A DNA stretch of 64,000 nt from positions 147,776-211,775 of the forward strand of contig NZ_WUBS01000011.1 in the NCBI RefSeq assembly GCF_010131535.1, in the 5' to 3' direction. The DNA comes from Acerihabitans arboris (GTDB lineage: Bacteria; Pseudomonadota; Gammaproteobacteria; Enterobacterales; Enterobacteriaceae). Shown one piece after another: positions 24,975-34,534 of the stretch. A program made the translations under genes and the position numbers. The notes under the pieces are model-generated. The model was not told where the DNA came from. It saw nothing but the letters and a program-made list of their open reading frames with translations, and did no database searches. Numbering within the stretch: the stretch's first letter is position 1; each line of letters starts with the position of its first letter.

Positions 24975-26694
24975 TGGGACCTCCCTTAGCACCCTCACGC
25001 TGCAGCTCACGCAGGCGACGAAGTACGCGAAACAGACGCATCATTTTCACTACATGCACATCGGCCAACACCGGCGTATCGTTTTTGGCCGCAGAGCCAA
25101 AAAAATTCAGACAGAATGCAAACATGTTGAAGGGGGTATTGCTGACGTGACCGGCCATCCCGTTGAGAAACAGGACAAACGCATCGATACTGCCAGAAGA
25201 TGCCGCATACCCTGCCGCACCGGGATGTTTGTCTTCACAGATACCGTTTTTGTCGCCCATCGCTTCTGCCAGTTCGAAAGCCAGCCGGTAAGCCATATCC
25301 TGCAGGTGTTCGATATCGTCCTGCAGGGCCGGGATATGCCAGATATCGTTGACCGGCTCCAAACCTGTCGCCGCAAATGCGACGGATGAGACACGTACGG
25401 GATCCTCGTCGGCGGATTCACCTAATGCAGAAAACAGGTTCATCCCGCTGAGGTTCTCTGTACTGCCGATCTCGCCGCTAAGTACAGCAGGGCCACCGTA
25501 AAGATCCGGCTGGGACTCAGTTCGTGGGTAAATGCGCGAGTCGTCCCCATCCGAAAGGCTCGGCCTGCCAATGCCCGATGGCATAGAGGGAACATGCGAC
25601 GTGGAAGGCGTGTCACACGCTGGCTCAGGTTTCATAGACTGACCGGTCAATGCGCCGGCGCGCAGCCCGGTAACCGGGACGGTGCCATCCCGATGGGGCG
25701 GGATATGGGTTGGAACGGGTCCAGGGGGTACAACCGGCGGTGCTTCTGTCGCAGGTGCCGGCATCGGGGGTGGCGGCAAGGGTTCACCATACAGTTCCCG
25801 GCGCTGCTGCTCTTTGGGATCAAGCTCAATCAGCCAGCGATCGTAGTTCAGTGACGGATGGGGTAACGCGTTGAGCAGCGCGCCAATCAGCTCATCGCGA
25901 AACATTTCCAAGGAATAGACATCCGGGCTGTTAAACGTTAAGCAAGCCGCTTTAAAAACTTCGTCGAATGTCATGCTGGATTCGACAGCAATATAATGCT
26001 GCGACCACGTTTTTTCTGCAGCTGAACGCAGAGCTAAAAGAGGCATGACCTGAGCACGACTTAGCCCAGACTGCAGCAAATCAGGTAAATAGGGATACAG
26101 AAACTTAAGGGTATCTTCCATGCGGCTGATGCTTGATGCATGAATGGGATAACCTTTGTTATTCAACAGCTCGGAGAACTCTCTAAGCGAAACACTGCGG
26201 TTTAGCTGCTCCTCCCAAATTCCTCTGGCCTTATGAATACCCAGGGCTTTTTCAATATAGGCCAAGTCCCCACGCACTTCATTTTCTGCCAAATGGCCGA
26301 TAACGCACTGCAGCCGCCCAGGCCAGGGCTTGAAAATGGTATGAACCCGGTAAAAGCGGTTTTCACCGGTTTCCTGCCACAGTTCGCAAAGGATTTGATA
26401 ACGAGTGTTGCCGCCGTCGCTGAAAATATAAACATCATCACCGTCGGGGTCCCGCGTCACTTTGGGAATAGAGTCCAGGCCGCGAGTGCGAATGGAGGCC
26501 TTGATATCCTCATACCTCGAATTACGTGAGGTTCTCGGATTGTCTGGATTGGGGCGCAACTGATCCAACGTCAGTACCATCGCTATTTCACTTAATGGAA
26601 GTACCGCCAGGCCGCTGGGGTCGGCCGATTGCATTGGCTTTTTTCCCCGCATCAGCAGTGCTTCAGACAAATCAGGCGCTTTTTTCATGTTCAT
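24958..26694 (-). CDS. parB: ParB family partition protein (ICE type)
   Basis: This 578-aa protein has an N-terminal ParB/Srx-like domain (about 38-130): LRPNPDNPRTSRNSRYEDIKASIRTRGL and IFSDGGNTRYQILCELWQ. A helix-turn-helix region follows (VSLREFSELLNNKGYPIHASSISRMEDTL, about 170-200). The second half is long and unusual, with a P-rich linker (about 305-340) and a helical tail. It is expected to act with ParA in segregating the excised element. The ATG overlaps the dnaB stop (ATGA), with GGAGAG 7 nt upstream. Confidence 0.9.
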   Translation of the reverse strand: MNMKKAPDLSEALLMRGKKPMQSADPSGLAVLPLSEIAMVLTLDQLRPNPDNPRTSRNSRYEDIKASIRTRGLDSIPKVTRDPDGDDVYIFSDGGNTRYQILCELWQETGENRFYRVHTIFKPWPGRLQCVIGHLAENEVRGDLAYIEKALGIHKARGIWEEQLNRSVSLREFSELLNNKGYPIHASSISRMEDTLKFLYPYLPDLLQSGLSRAQVMPLLALRSAAEKTWSQHYIAVESSMTFDEVFKAACLTFNSPDVYSLEMFRDELIGALLNALPHPSLNYDRWLIELDPKEQQRRELYGEPLPPPPMPAPATEAPPVVPPGPVPTHIPPHRDGTVPVTGLRAGALTGQSMKPEPACDTPSTSHVPSMPSGIGRPSLSDGDDSRIYPRTESQPDLYGGPAVLSGEIGSTENLSGMNLFSALGESADEDPVRVSSVAFAATGLEPVNDIWHIPALQDDIEHLQDMAYRLAFELAEAMGDKNGICEDKHPGAAGYAASSGSIDAFVLFLNGMAGHVSNTPFNMFAFCLNFFGSAAKNDTPVLADVHVVKMMRLFRVLRRLRELQREGAKGGPNDEDI

Positions 26695-28058
26695 GAATAA
26701 GCTCTCCCTGCATCGGTCGATAGATTCTCAAAGCGGGTAAAACGTGCATCAAATCTAAGCCTGACGGTGCCAATCGGCCCCTGACGCTGCTTACCCAGAA
26801 TGATTTCAGCGATGCCTTGATCCTGCGTGTTTTCGTTGTAGACCTCGTCGCGATAGACAAACATCGTGATATCGGCATCCTGCTCCAATGCGCCTGAATC
26901 CCGCAAATCGCCATTATTGGGGCGTTTGTCCGCACGACTTTCAAGACCGCGGTTGAGTTGGGACAAGCCGACAACCGGGCAGTGCAGCTCCTTTGCCAGC
27001 GCTTTTAATGAGCGGGAAATTTCAGCGATTTCCTGAGTGCGATTTTCCTGCCCAGGGCAACGCATCAGTTGCAGGTAATCCACCAGAATGAGACCAGGTT
27101 GCCCGTATTTACGGACATTGCGACGGGCACGGGAGCGCAACACGGCGGGAGTCAAGCTGCCGGTATCATCAATAATCAGCCGGTTCTGCCACTCCTGTAT
27201 CATTTTGCCGGTGGCCAAACCGACCCTAGCCCAGTCTTCATCATCCATTTGGCCGCTGCGTAATTTTTGCAGCGGCACGCTGCCCAGCATCGAGACGAAT
27301 CGCATCAGGAGCTGGTCGGTTGGCATTTCCAGACTGAAAATTTGCACCGGCTTGTTCCCTTCTGCCTCCAGCGAGCCTTGGGCAATCCCGAGTGCCAGCG
27401 CTGTTTTTCCCATCGAGGGGCGCCCGGCCAACAGGATTAAATCACCATCTTGTAACCCACAGGTTTTTGTATCCAAATCGGTAAAACCCGTTGGCGTACC
27501 GGTGATCCCGTCCACCGAGCCATTGCGGATCTCAAGCTGATTCATCAGGTTCTCCAGCCCTTCAATCAAGGTAATGGGCTGCCCGTCTTCATTTTTCTCA
27601 GCGATGGCAAAAAGGCGCTGTTCCGCGCGTTCGGTCACCTCGGCAATATCCGCACGCGGCTCCGCCGCCTCGCGGCTGATATCACTGCCCAATGCCACCA
27701 ACTGCCGCGCGCGGCTGTAATCAGAAACTATCTGGCTATAGGCCTCAATATTGGCGGCGCTTGGCGTGTTTTTACTTAACTCGGCTAGATAAGCAAAACC
27801 GCCGGCGTGATCCAGTTTCCCCTGTTTCTCCAGGGACTCGCTCAGGGTGATCAAATCGATAGGATGACCGACTGAGACCAGACGCGAAATTTCAATGAAG
27901 ATTAAGCGGTGCGCCGCATAGTAAAAATCATCCGAAACGAGCATGGGCGCGATATCGTCCCAGCGATCGTTTTCCAGCATCAGTCCGCCAAGCACACTCT
28001 GTTCAGCCTCATTCGAATACGACTGGTAACTGGGGCTTCGTTGCTGATGGTTATTCAT
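26691..28058 (-). CDS. dnaB: Replicative DNA helicase DnaB
   Basis: This 455-aa hexameric helicase is an element-encoded copy of DnaB. The N-terminal domain starts at EAEQSVLGGLMLENDRWDD (about 17-35). The RecA-like domain has Walker A AGRPSMGKTALALG (about 210) and Walker B LILVDYLQLM (about 320), followed by SRSLKALAKELHCPVVGLSQLNR. It is full length. In SPI-7-type ICEs dnaB sits between parA and parB, as here, and probably supports replication of the circular form. It overlaps both neighbours by 4 to 8 nt. Confidence 0.95.
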   Translation of the reverse strand: MNNHQQRSPSYQSYSNEAEQSVLGGLMLENDRWDDIAPMLVSDDFYYAAHRLIFIEISRLVSVGHPIDLITLSESLEKQGKLDHAGGFAYLAELSKNTPSAANIEAYSQIVSDYSRARQLVALGSDISREAAEPRADIAEVTERAEQRLFAIAEKNEDGQPITLIEGLENLMNQLEIRNGSVDGITGTPTGFTDLDTKTCGLQDGDLILLAGRPSMGKTALALGIAQGSLEAEGNKPVQIFSLEMPTDQLLMRFVSMLGSVPLQKLRSGQMDDEDWARVGLATGKMIQEWQNRLIIDDTGSLTPAVLRSRARRNVRKYGQPGLILVDYLQLMRCPGQENRTQEIAEISRSLKALAKELHCPVVGLSQLNRGLESRADKRPNNGDLRDSGALEQDADITMFVYRDEVYNENTQDQGIAEIILGKQRQGPIGTVRLRFDARFTRFENLSTDAGRAYS

Positions 28059-28461
28059 CGGGAACCTCTGCTGAGGTTAGGGTTTGGCAACCGATGAATG
28101 CTTTGGTTAAGCGAAGATGATTAATGGGAGAAACCAAAAATAGGGGGTAATCGCTCAAAACGGCATATACCGGATGTCCACTCGGTCCCCCGCTCCAGCC
28201 GATTTCAAAAAGCTGCTGTTTATACAACGGTGTGCCGCTGGCCACTGGAAAGGCAGCATTTTTATGCAGTTCCGATTCACTGTAGAGATTGTGAAAATCG
28301 ACTGCCGACTCCGGCACACCCCAGACAGCCGATAGCAATTTAGTCAGTTTGCCGGAGGCTTCCTCGTCGGAATGAGCTTCAAAAAACACCATGCGCTCAT
28401 CCAAAGTCTGAAAAGTGCCGGTATTGCAAACACAAAAAGCCCGATAGATCTTTTCCATCAT
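28051..28461 (-). CDS. Hypothetical protein between parA and dnaB
   Basis: This 136-aa soluble protein starts MMEKIYRAFCVCNTGTFQTL and contains the conserved-looking FFEAHSDEEASGKLTKLLSAVWGVPESAVDFHNLYSESEL split by short polar loops. I do not recognise a domain. It is tightly placed: its start overlaps the parA stop (ATGA) and its end overlaps dnaB by 8 nt, so it belongs to the replication/partition operon. The start may be 28461 or the adjacent ATG at 28458; both fit the GGAGG site. Confidence 0.75.
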   Translation of the reverse strand: MMEKIYRAFCVCNTGTFQTLDERMVFFEAHSDEEASGKLTKLLSAVWGVPESAVDFHNLYSESELHKNAAFPVASGTPLYKQQLFEIGWSGGPSGHPVYAVLSDYPLFLVSPINHLRLTKAFIGCQTLTSAEVPDE

Positions 28462-29336
28462 GACACCTCCTTAACGGAGCTCTTCATGAAGTCATCAAAA
28501 CGCGCCTGCCACTGAGGGAATAATTCGCAAGCCAGTTCAAACATAGTTTGCGCTGCCGGCAGGCTGCGACGATCGGTTCGGGTTTCAAGGCGGTGTACCG
28601 GCAGACCGGTACGGTGACCCACCTTGTAAATTTCAAGGTCATAAATCTGCGTATTGAGCAATTTGATAGGGATATCACCGGCGCGATCGCTGTATCGTCC
28701 CGCGGAAATAATGTCACTCAGTTGCCCCAGCGTTTCCCGGGACAGCAAGGTGTAATCCATGCAGTTCACCAGGATCTCGACACAGGGAATTTTGACACCG
28801 TAGCAGGTCAGGGGAAGCAACTCCTCCAGCAGCCCTACCGTGCCGCGCAGGAATTCTCGTACATCCGGCAACACCGGTTTAACTACCGCCAGGGCAGATT
28901 GCGTTGCGGCCAGCAGAATGAGCTCAAGCATCACGGAGCGCGCGCCTTGCGAGTCGATAATAATGGCGTCATAGCCGACGAATAAGGGATGCTGCAGGAC
29001 ATTACGCAAACGCATACGGCCGTCAGGGGCGTGCAGCATGGCGGTTTTCAACTGTTCGTGCGGATCGTTCGAGATAATCAGATCAAGATTATTAATTGCG
29101 GTATGCGAGATGATCTGTTCGGGGTGGGTAAGATCGACAGACTGCATGAGCAGTTCAAACAGACCGCAGGGGGCTTCATAGCGTAGAGCGAAAATACTGC
29201 TTGCCGTGGGCTGCGCATAATCACCGTCGATGAGGAGGACTTTAACACCTGAGTCGGCAAGGAAACCGGCCAGATTTGCGGCTTGGGTGGATTTACCCTC
29301 TCCGCCTTTGGTTGAAATTACTGGAATTATATGCAT
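28458..29336 (-). CDS. parA: ParA family ATPase (ICE partition/stability)
   Basis: This 292-aa Walker-type partition ATPase has the deviant Walker A motif STKGGEGKST (about 8-17), the ADP-binding VLLIDGDYAQPTAS (about 33-46) and Walker B YDAIIIDSQG (about 122-131). In PAPI-1 and related elements the homologue (soj) is expressed from the excised form and prevents loss of the ICE; the same role is likely here. It is the first gene from the attachment site, as usual. A 7-bp inverted repeat lies 44-65 nt upstream. Confidence 0.93.
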   Translation of the reverse strand: MHIIPVISTKGGEGKSTQAANLAGFLADSGVKVLLIDGDYAQPTASSIFALRYEAPCGLFELLMQSVDLTHPEQIISHTAINNLDLIISNDPHEQLKTAMLHAPDGRMRLRNVLQHPLFVGYDAIIIDSQGARSVMLELILLAATQSALAVVKPVLPDVREFLRGTVGLLEELLPLTCYGVKIPCVEILVNCMDYTLLSRETLGQLSDIISAGRYSDRAGDIPIKLLNTQIYDLEIYKVGHRTGLPVHRLETRTDRRSLPAAQTMFELACELFPQWQARFDDFMKSSVKEVS

Positions 29337-29379
29337 TTACACACCTGAATGAGAAAAAAATCAGATGTATATCAGGCAT

Positions 29380-29401
29380 GTTAACTACCATTGCAGTTAA
29401 C
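29380..29401 (-). promoter_or_regulatory. Inverted repeat operator upstream of parA
   Basis: GTTAACT (29380-29386) and AGTTAAC (29395-29401) form a perfect 7-bp inverted repeat with 8 nt between. It lies between the attachment site and parA and is a likely binding site for a regulator (perhaps ParB or a repressor) controlling the parA operon. Confidence 0.5.
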
Positions 29402-29416
29402 TAACAACTGGGATAA

Positions 29417-29465
29417 GGGATTGAAAATCCCCGTGTCCTTGGTTCGATTCCGAGTCCGGGCACCA
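29417..29465 (+). other. tRNA-Phe 3' fragment: ICE attachment site (att)
   Basis: Forty-nine bases match the 3' part of enterobacterial tRNA-Phe: GATTGAAAATCCCC (anticodon stem and GAA anticodon), the T arm GGTTCGATTCC and the acceptor end GTCCGGGCACCA. The 5' half of the tRNA is missing (upstream bases do not match), so this is not a functional tRNA gene but the direct-repeat copy left by integration at pheV/pheU-type loci. It separates ICE 1 (parA side) from ICE 2 (integrase side). Confidence 0.9.
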
Positions 29466-29625
29466 CCATTTCTTTTTTATGCTTGCTTATGAATCCCTAT
29501 ATATCTTAAATTCAATAAGTTGGCGTAAGAACCCTTTCCGATACGTTTTGATTTATCCCTAGGTATCCGGAAAATGTGGGGTCAAATTGCGGGTCATTCA
29601 GTTCGATGAATGGAGTGACCCTCAC

Positions 29626-30891
29626 ATGGCTCTGACTGACAGCAAAATCCGCGCTGCAAAAAACTTCATAAAATCCTACAAAATCACCGATGCCCACGGT
29701 CTGTATCTACTGGTATCCACCAGCGGCTCACGTTTGTGGTATTTCCGCTACAGCTTCGGCGGCAAAGAATCCCGCCTGGCCTTAGGCGCCTATCCGCAGG
29801 TCACGCTGGCGGAGGCTCGCGAAAAACGCGACGCGGCCCGTAAGCTGCCGGCATCCGGCATCCCCCCTTCCCTGCCCCGCGAATCAGAAAAAACCGCAGT
29901 AGACGAAATCCGCACCTTTGAACACATCGCTACCGCATGGCACACCAGCAGCCTCAGACTCTGGTCGGAAAGCCACGCGGTTAAAATTCTTACCTGCCTG
30001 AAACGCTATGCCTTTCCCAACATTGGCGAAATGGATATCGCAGAGATCGAAACCCGCCATCTGGCGCAGCTCGTCAAAGCCATTGATGACAAGGGCGTCC
30101 ATGACGTCGCCGGGAGAATGCGGCAATATCTGACCAAAATCATGCGCCACGCCGTGCAACAGGGCCTAATCAAATACAACCCCGCGTTCGATCTGGGTGG
30201 CGTTGTGACCCCGATCGTGGCCCAACATCTTCCTGCCCTGCCTCTGAAACGTCTACCCGAATTGCTGAGGAACTTATATAACTACAAAGGCCGGATGCTA
30301 ACTCGCCTAGCGCTGGAACTGAATCTGCACGTCTTTCTGCGCTCAAGTGAGTTAAGGCTTGCCCGCTGGGATGAGTTCAATCTGCAAGCGCGTATCTGGA
30401 CAGTGCCCGCGCAACGCGAGGCTGTAGAGGGCGTGAGATTTTCAGAGCGTGGCGCAAAAATGAAAGATGAGCATCTTGTGCCGCTGTCACGGCAGGCAGT
30501 AGCCCTGCTGAAACAAATCAAGGGAATCACCAGAGAGTCGGCATTCGTTTTTCCGGGCGCATATACCCTGGAAAAACCGATGAGTGAAAACACCATCAAC
30601 AAGGCGCTGCGTGTCATTGGCTATGACACCAAAATCGAGGTTTGCGGCCACGGGTTCAGAACGATGGCCTGTAGCGCCCTAAACGAGTCAGGGCGGTGGT
30701 CAAAGGACGCCATTGAGCGACAGATGAGCCATAAGGAGCGAAACGGTGTACGGGCGGCCTATGTACACAAAGCGGAACATCTGGAAGCACGGATGGAAAT
30801 GATGCAATGGTGGTCGGATTATCTGGACGTAAACCGTGAGAGTTATGTTGCACCGTATATTTATGCCCGGCAGCATAAAGCGGCCAAATGA
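29626..30891 (+). CDS. int: P4-type tyrosine integrase
   Basis: This 421-aa site-specific recombinase carries the arm-type DNA-binding domain (DUF4102-like) at about 1-95 with WYFRYSFGGKESRLALGAYP, a core-binding domain (about 95-190) and the catalytic domain. Likely catalytic residues are R239 (FLRSSELRLARW), H342 and R345 (GHGFRTMA), H369 (MSHKERN) and Y379 (RAAYVHKA). I chose the ATG at 29626 (GGAG 9 nt upstream) over 29587. It lies 160 bp from the tRNA-Phe fragment and reads into element 2, the usual position for the integrase of a tRNA-targeting element. Confidence 0.93.
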   Translation: MALTDSKIRAAKNFIKSYKITDAHGLYLLVSTSGSRLWYFRYSFGGKESRLALGAYPQVTLAEAREKRDAARKLPASGIPPSLPRESEKTAVDEIRTFEHIATAWHTSSLRLWSESHAVKILTCLKRYAFPNIGEMDIAEIETRHLAQLVKAIDDKGVHDVAGRMRQYLTKIMRHAVQQGLIKYNPAFDLGGVVTPIVAQHLPALPLKRLPELLRNLYNYKGRMLTRLALELNLHVFLRSSELRLARWDEFNLQARIWTVPAQREAVEGVRFSERGAKMKDEHLVPLSRQAVALLKQIKGITRESAFVFPGAYTLEKPMSENTINKALRVIGYDTKIEVCGHGFRTMACSALNESGRWSKDAIERQMSHKERNGVRAAYVHKAEHLEARMEMMQWWSDYLDVNRESYVAPYIYARQHKAAK

Positions 30892-30903
30892 CAATTAGCG
30901 TGA

Positions 30904-30940
30904 AAAAAAGCAGATCTTTTTCATCAGGATCTGCTTTTTT
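30904..30940 (+). terminator. Rho-independent terminator after int
   Basis: The stem GCAGATC/GATCTGC (30910-30916 and 30928-30934) is flanked by an A-run before and a T-run after, so it can act in both directions. It begins 13 nt after the int stop codon. Confidence 0.85.
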
Positions 30941-31384
30941 GCTTTATAAGATGTTTCCATTTTTTTATTATGGACCCATAGGATTTTTATTAAAAAGTCC
31001 CAAAATCCATGAACTATATATTTAAACCTTGCTAAAGACACTGGCGATAGTGTAACCATCCCATATAATCGTACCATTCGTATTTAGAGATCTCATGGCA
31101 TAATTAGAATATCACGAGAAAATTATTATTATATGTAAAAGTGTGTTAACAAGGAGTTTTTCCTCTATGTATTATGCATGCGACATCCAGAATAGGAGCT
31201 ATGAGAGGAATATTTCAGCTGGATGTAACAACCTCATTAACACAATATAAATAAGTTTAAGTCTGGGAAAAAAATCAAAATCGCCATAAAAAAATGATCC
31301 AACACACTCATGCTTTTTGTGATGTTTTACAATGTGATAGTAGTTATTAGCTATAAAATTCATAAGAGTATTACTGATTAGAAA
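30941..31384. other. AT-rich spacer between int and the gatR-like gene
   Basis: About 440 bp of AT-rich DNA without a convincing gene on either strand. It separates the integrase from the 3' end of the repressor gene and may mark the left edge of the catabolic cargo. I see no repeat or structured motif in it. Confidence 0.5.
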
Positions 31385-32164
31385 TTAAGCAAGAACAACT
31401 TTTTTCCCAATTTTTTTGAGCGTATTGACTTCTATTTCCGGTGCATCAGAATCAGTGATGATCATATCAATTTTTTCAATCGGCAGGACAGAGTTAAATC
31501 CTTTACGTCCAAATTTAGAAGAGTCAGTGACAACGATTACTTGACGAGCTACTGCTGCCATGACAGAACTAATCGCATAACCTTCATTGAAGGTTGTAAT
31601 GCCATTTACACAGTCAAGGCCGTCAGCGCCAACGAACATCAAATTAGCAGATACTTCCTGTAGTGCATATTCCGCGATACTACCGTGAAGTGAGATAGTT
31701 TTATGCCTGAGCGTGCCACCGCATACGACAAGAGTAATATCTTTATTTTCTGAAAGTAGGAACGCCGCCGGAAGATTATTAGTTATTACAGTAATGTTGC
31801 TGCGATTCATAAGCTCTTCTGCCAGAAGCTTAGTTGTACTGCCACTGTCCAGGATGATGGTATCACCATCTTGTACGAGGCCGGCCGCTTCAATCGCTAT
31901 ACGCTTTTTGGGATCTGCTGCGAGTTTATACCGATCATGGATACTGAGTTCACGGTTAGCTGTTGTAAGGTCATGTTGTGTAGTTGAAAGTTTTGCTGCC
32001 CCACCGTGAAAACGAGTAAGTAATCCCCGTTCTTCAAGTAAACGCAGATCTGCCCTAATTGTCACTTCAGATACCCCTAGTTTCGCGGATATATCAGCGT
32101 TCAAAACACTACCACCTGCATTCACCATCTCAACAATCTCACTACGTCTTTCAAACGTGTTCAT
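31385..32164 (-). CDS. gatR: DeoR-family repressor of the gat operon
   Basis: This 259-aa regulator has a DeoR-type winged helix at the N-terminus (ERRSEIVEMVNAGGSVLNADISAKLGVSEVTIRADLRLLEERGLL, about 5-50) and a sugar-phosphate sensor domain with IILDSGSTTKLLAEEL and LMFVGADGLDCVNGIT. It is transcribed divergently from gatZ and probably represses the gat genes until a phosphorylated intermediate is present. Two CGAA-N4-TTCG sites in the intergenic region are the likely operators. It could also be called AgaR/LacR-like; gatR is used from context. Confidence 0.85.
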   Translation of the reverse strand: MNTFERRSEIVEMVNAGGSVLNADISAKLGVSEVTIRADLRLLEERGLLTRFHGGAAKLSTTQHDLTTANRELSIHDRYKLAADPKKRIAIEAAGLVQDGDTIILDSGSTTKLLAEELMNRSNITVITNNLPAAFLLSENKDITLVVCGGTLRHKTISLHGSIAEYALQEVSANLMFVGADGLDCVNGITTFNEGYAISSVMAAVARQVIVVTDSSKFGRKGFNSVLPIEKIDMIITDSDAPEIEVNTLKKIGKKVVLA

Positions 32165-32339
32165 AGCCGCTCCTTATCGATTTAGTTCATTTTAAAACGA
32201 AAGAGAAAGAAAGTAAAAGACGAATAGCGATTCTGTGATCTAGGAACTGCTATTTGTGGATTTAACAGTTATCTCATCTCATTGATCTATAATAAAATAT
32301 TTTAACTTAAAAATTTCATGATACCTCATCAACTTGAAA

Positions 32340-32427
32340 CGAAAATATTCGAAAGATATAGAAGAAAAACGTTGATCATGATCACATAACAATAAGAAAG
32401 GAATTGTGCATCATACGAAAGTGTTCG
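32340..32427 (+). promoter_or_regulatory. gat control region: two palindromic operators and a CRP-like site
   Basis: Two matching sites CGAA-N4-TTCG lie at 32340-32351 and 32416-32427. Between them is GTTGATCATGATCACA (32371-32386), which matches one half of the CRP consensus perfectly (TCACA) and the other half partly. This would allow repression by the DeoR-type regulator and activation under carbon limitation. Confidence 0.6.
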
Positions 32428-32460
32428 ATTGTATGTGACAGGCATTACGTGAGGAATATT

Positions 32461-33756
32461 ATGAAAGGCTTAATAGAGAAACATAAACAAGGTCTCGACA
32501 TTGGTATCTGCTCAGTTTGTTCAGCGCATCCATTTGTGATTGAAGCCGCCTTGCAGTTCGATTTGAACAATGACCGTATGGTTTTAATTGAGGCAACATC
32601 AAACCAGGTAAATCAAGATGGGGGATATACCGGAATGAAACCTGCTGACTTTCGCGATTATGTTCTCGGTATCGCTGAGAAGGTAGGATTTCCGAAAGAG
32701 AGGTTAATTCTAGGCGGTGATCATCTAGGTCCCAACTGCTGGCAGAACGAACCCGCGGTACAAGCGATGGAAAAATCACGCTTACTCATTGCCGAATATG
32801 TCAAGGCTGGTTTCAGTAAGATCCATTTAGATGCATCAATGTCTTGTGCAGATGACCCTATCCCATTACCACCTGAAACTATCGCGACGCGGGCTGCTGA
32901 ACTTTGTCGTATTGCTGAGGAAGTGGCGACAAATGAGCAGAAACTCGCCCTGACATATGTGATCGGCACCGAGGTTCCTGTTCCTGGTGGGGAAGCATCT
33001 TCCATTAATGAGGTACACATTACCCGTCCTGAAGATGCGGCGCATACCATCAATATCCACCACGAAGCTTTTCTGAAGGCCGGGTTGAAAGATGCCATTA
33101 AACGTATCATCGGATTAGTTGTACAACCGGGCGTTGAGTTCGACCATAGCAGTGTCATTCATTATGACCCGACAAAAGCCAGTCAACTCAGCCGTTTCAT
33201 TGAATCCACCCCTATAGTTTTCGAAGCACACTCTACTGATTATCAGACTCCCAAAGCATACCGCGCGTTGGTGAAGGATCATTTTGCTATTTTGAAGGTG
33301 GGACCGGCTTTAACCTTCGCTTTGCGTGAGGCTGTGTTCGCGCTGGCTAAGATTGAACAAGAAATGGTATTTCCTGAAGATCAGAGCCAGATCCTTGCTG
33401 TTATTGATCAAGTTATGCTCGATGAACCCGGTTACTGGAAGAAGTATTACCGTCCTGAGTTCACCCAAGCGCTAATTGATATTCATTACAGTCTATCAGA
33501 CCGCATCCGTTACTACTGGCCAAATAGCAGGATCAGCAGTGCATTGGATAAAATGCTGGATAATCTCAGCGCTGCGAATATCCCGCTTGGATTGTTGAGC
33601 CAGTACTTTCCTAAGCAATTCGAGCGTGTGCTGGCCGGAACTTTGCCCATTGAGCCGCGCGTACTAATTATCGATAAGATTCAAGATGTTTTGCGCAATT
33701 ACGGATATGGTTGTATACCTCAATCTTCAATTGTTAAGGAGGTATCAAATGCATAA
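32461..33756 (+). CDS. gatZ: Tagatose-1,6-bisphosphate aldolase accessory subunit GatZ/KbaZ
   Basis: This 431-aa protein is of the GatZ/KbaZ family, in E. coli the non-catalytic partner needed for full activity and stability of the class II aldolase GatY. Typical segments are [21 protein letters not shown] at the N-terminus (split here as [14 protein letters not shown] and FVIEAAL), [14 protein letters not shown] (about 80) and FEAHSTDYQ (about 258). The start is ATG 32461 with GAGG upstream. No gatY is present in the window; a class I aldolase is encoded downstream instead, so the role of this subunit here is unclear. Confidence 0.9.
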   Translation: MKGLIEKHKQGLDIGICSVCSAHPFVIEAALQFDLNNDRMVLIEATSNQVNQDGGYTGMKPADFRDYVLGIAEKVGFPKERLILGGDHLGPNCWQNEPAVQAMEKSRLLIAEYVKAGFSKIHLDASMSCADDPIPLPPETIATRAAELCRIAEEVATNEQKLALTYVIGTEVPVPGGEASSINEVHITRPEDAAHTINIHHEAFLKAGLKDAIKRIIGLVVQPGVEFDHSSVIHYDPTKASQLSRFIESTPIVFEAHSTDYQTPKAYRALVKDHFAILKVGPALTFALREAVFALAKIEQEMVFPEDQSQILAVIDQVMLDEPGYWKKYYRPEFTQALIDIHYSLSDRIRYYWPNSRISSALDKMLDNLSAANIPLGLLSQYFPKQFERVLAGTLPIEPRVLIIDKIQDVLRNYGYGCIPQSSIVKEVSNA

Positions 33757-34207
33757 TTATCGTCTTTTCGTATCGTCTGGATTGAGCTTTAGTGATTCCA
33801 CCGAGGCTCTAAATCACATTGGTATGAAAATGGTCAGCAAAGGCGTTGTAAAGAACACTTATCCTGCCGCATTACTTGAGAGGGAGGCGTCTTTTCCAAC
33901 TGGGATTGCTTTAGAAGAGCATTCAATCGCAATTCCCCATTGTGAAGCCATGCATGCCTTAGAACCCGCAATTTATCTTATCCGCCCAACGCTCCCGGTG
34001 GCGTTTTTACGGTCAGATGATGATGGTTCGGTAGCCGCCGAGCTGATCATAGCACTTATTGTTACAGATCCGCGTGAACAACTACAACTTCTGAAGACAC
34101 TTTTCGGCCAGCTCCAAAAATCTGAGTTTATTGAAAGCTTACTAACAGTCCCTGAGGACGCTATTGCTCAATATTTTAACAATCATATTTTGGCACCAGT
34201 CGCTTAA
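33749..34207 (+). CDS. gatA: PTS galactitol-type EIIA component
   Basis: This 152-aa phosphocarrier belongs to the PTS EIIA-2 (fructose/mannitol-like) fold. The phosphorylated His is in [10 protein letters not shown] (about residue 67), with [18 protein letters not shown] as the family signature. It passes phosphate from HPr to GatB. ATG 33749 has a strong ribosome site (AAGGAGG) within the end of gatZ, and the genes overlap by 8 nt. Confidence 0.92.
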   Translation: MHNYRLFVSSGLSFSDSTEALNHIGMKMVSKGVVKNTYPAALLEREASFPTGIALEEHSIAIPHCEAMHALEPAIYLIRPTLPVAFLRSDDDGSVAAELIIALIVTDPREQLQLLKTLFGQLQKSEFIESLLTVPEDAIAQYFNNHILAPVA

Positions 34208-34245
34208 TGAAAATCTGATCCTAGACCCTACAAGAAGGAAATTAT

Positions 34246-34530
34246 ATGAAGCGTAAAGTAATTGTTGCCTGCGGTGGTGCTGTCGCCACATCAACCATGG
34301 CTGCAGAAGAGATTAAAGAACTGTGTGAGGAGAACGGAATTATCCTTGAAATAGTGCAGTGTCGCATCAATGAAATAGAAACATATATTGATGGAGTCGA
34401 TTTAATCTGCACGACGGCCCGTATTGATCGTGAGTACGGTGATATTCCTGTCGTTCATGGCATGCCATTTATTTCTGGTGTCGGCATTGATGTTTTACGG
34501 CAAGAAATCCTGACTATCCTCCAGAGGTAA
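34246..34530 (+). CDS. gatB: PTS galactitol-type EIIB component
   Basis: This 94-aa protein is the EIIB domain of the galactitol PTS. The phosphorylated cysteine is Cys9 or so in [14 protein letters not shown], followed by the phosphate-binding loop. It transfers phosphate to the sugar carried by GatC. It sits between gatA and gatC with 4 nt before gatC. Confidence 0.93.
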   Translation: MKRKVIVACGGAVATSTMAAEEIKELCEENGIILEIVQCRINEIETYIDGVDLICTTARIDREYGDIPVVHGMPFISGVGIDVLRQEILTILQR

Positions 34531-34534
34531 TCGT

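Larger units (their letters stand above)
1..29465. mobile_element. ICE 1: SPI-7/YAPI-type integrative conjugative element (partial)
   Basis: A continuous minus-strand block holds the marker genes of the SPI-7/PAPI-1/PFGI-1 class of ICEs: parA, dnaB, parB, DUF2857, STY4528-type replication gene, TIGR03761, topB, DUF3577, ssb, pilL-pilV and TIGR03759. The right boundary is the tRNA-Phe 3' fragment at 29417-29465, 80 bp from parA, the usual position of parA in this family. The left part, with the rest of the transfer genes and its integrase, lies outside the window. The family assignment rests on gene order and recognised protein families; no alignment was run. Confidence 0.85.

Noticed and set aside
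29417..29465. Complete tRNA-Phe gene
   Set aside because: Only the 3' 49 bases match; acceptor 5' strand and D arm are absent.
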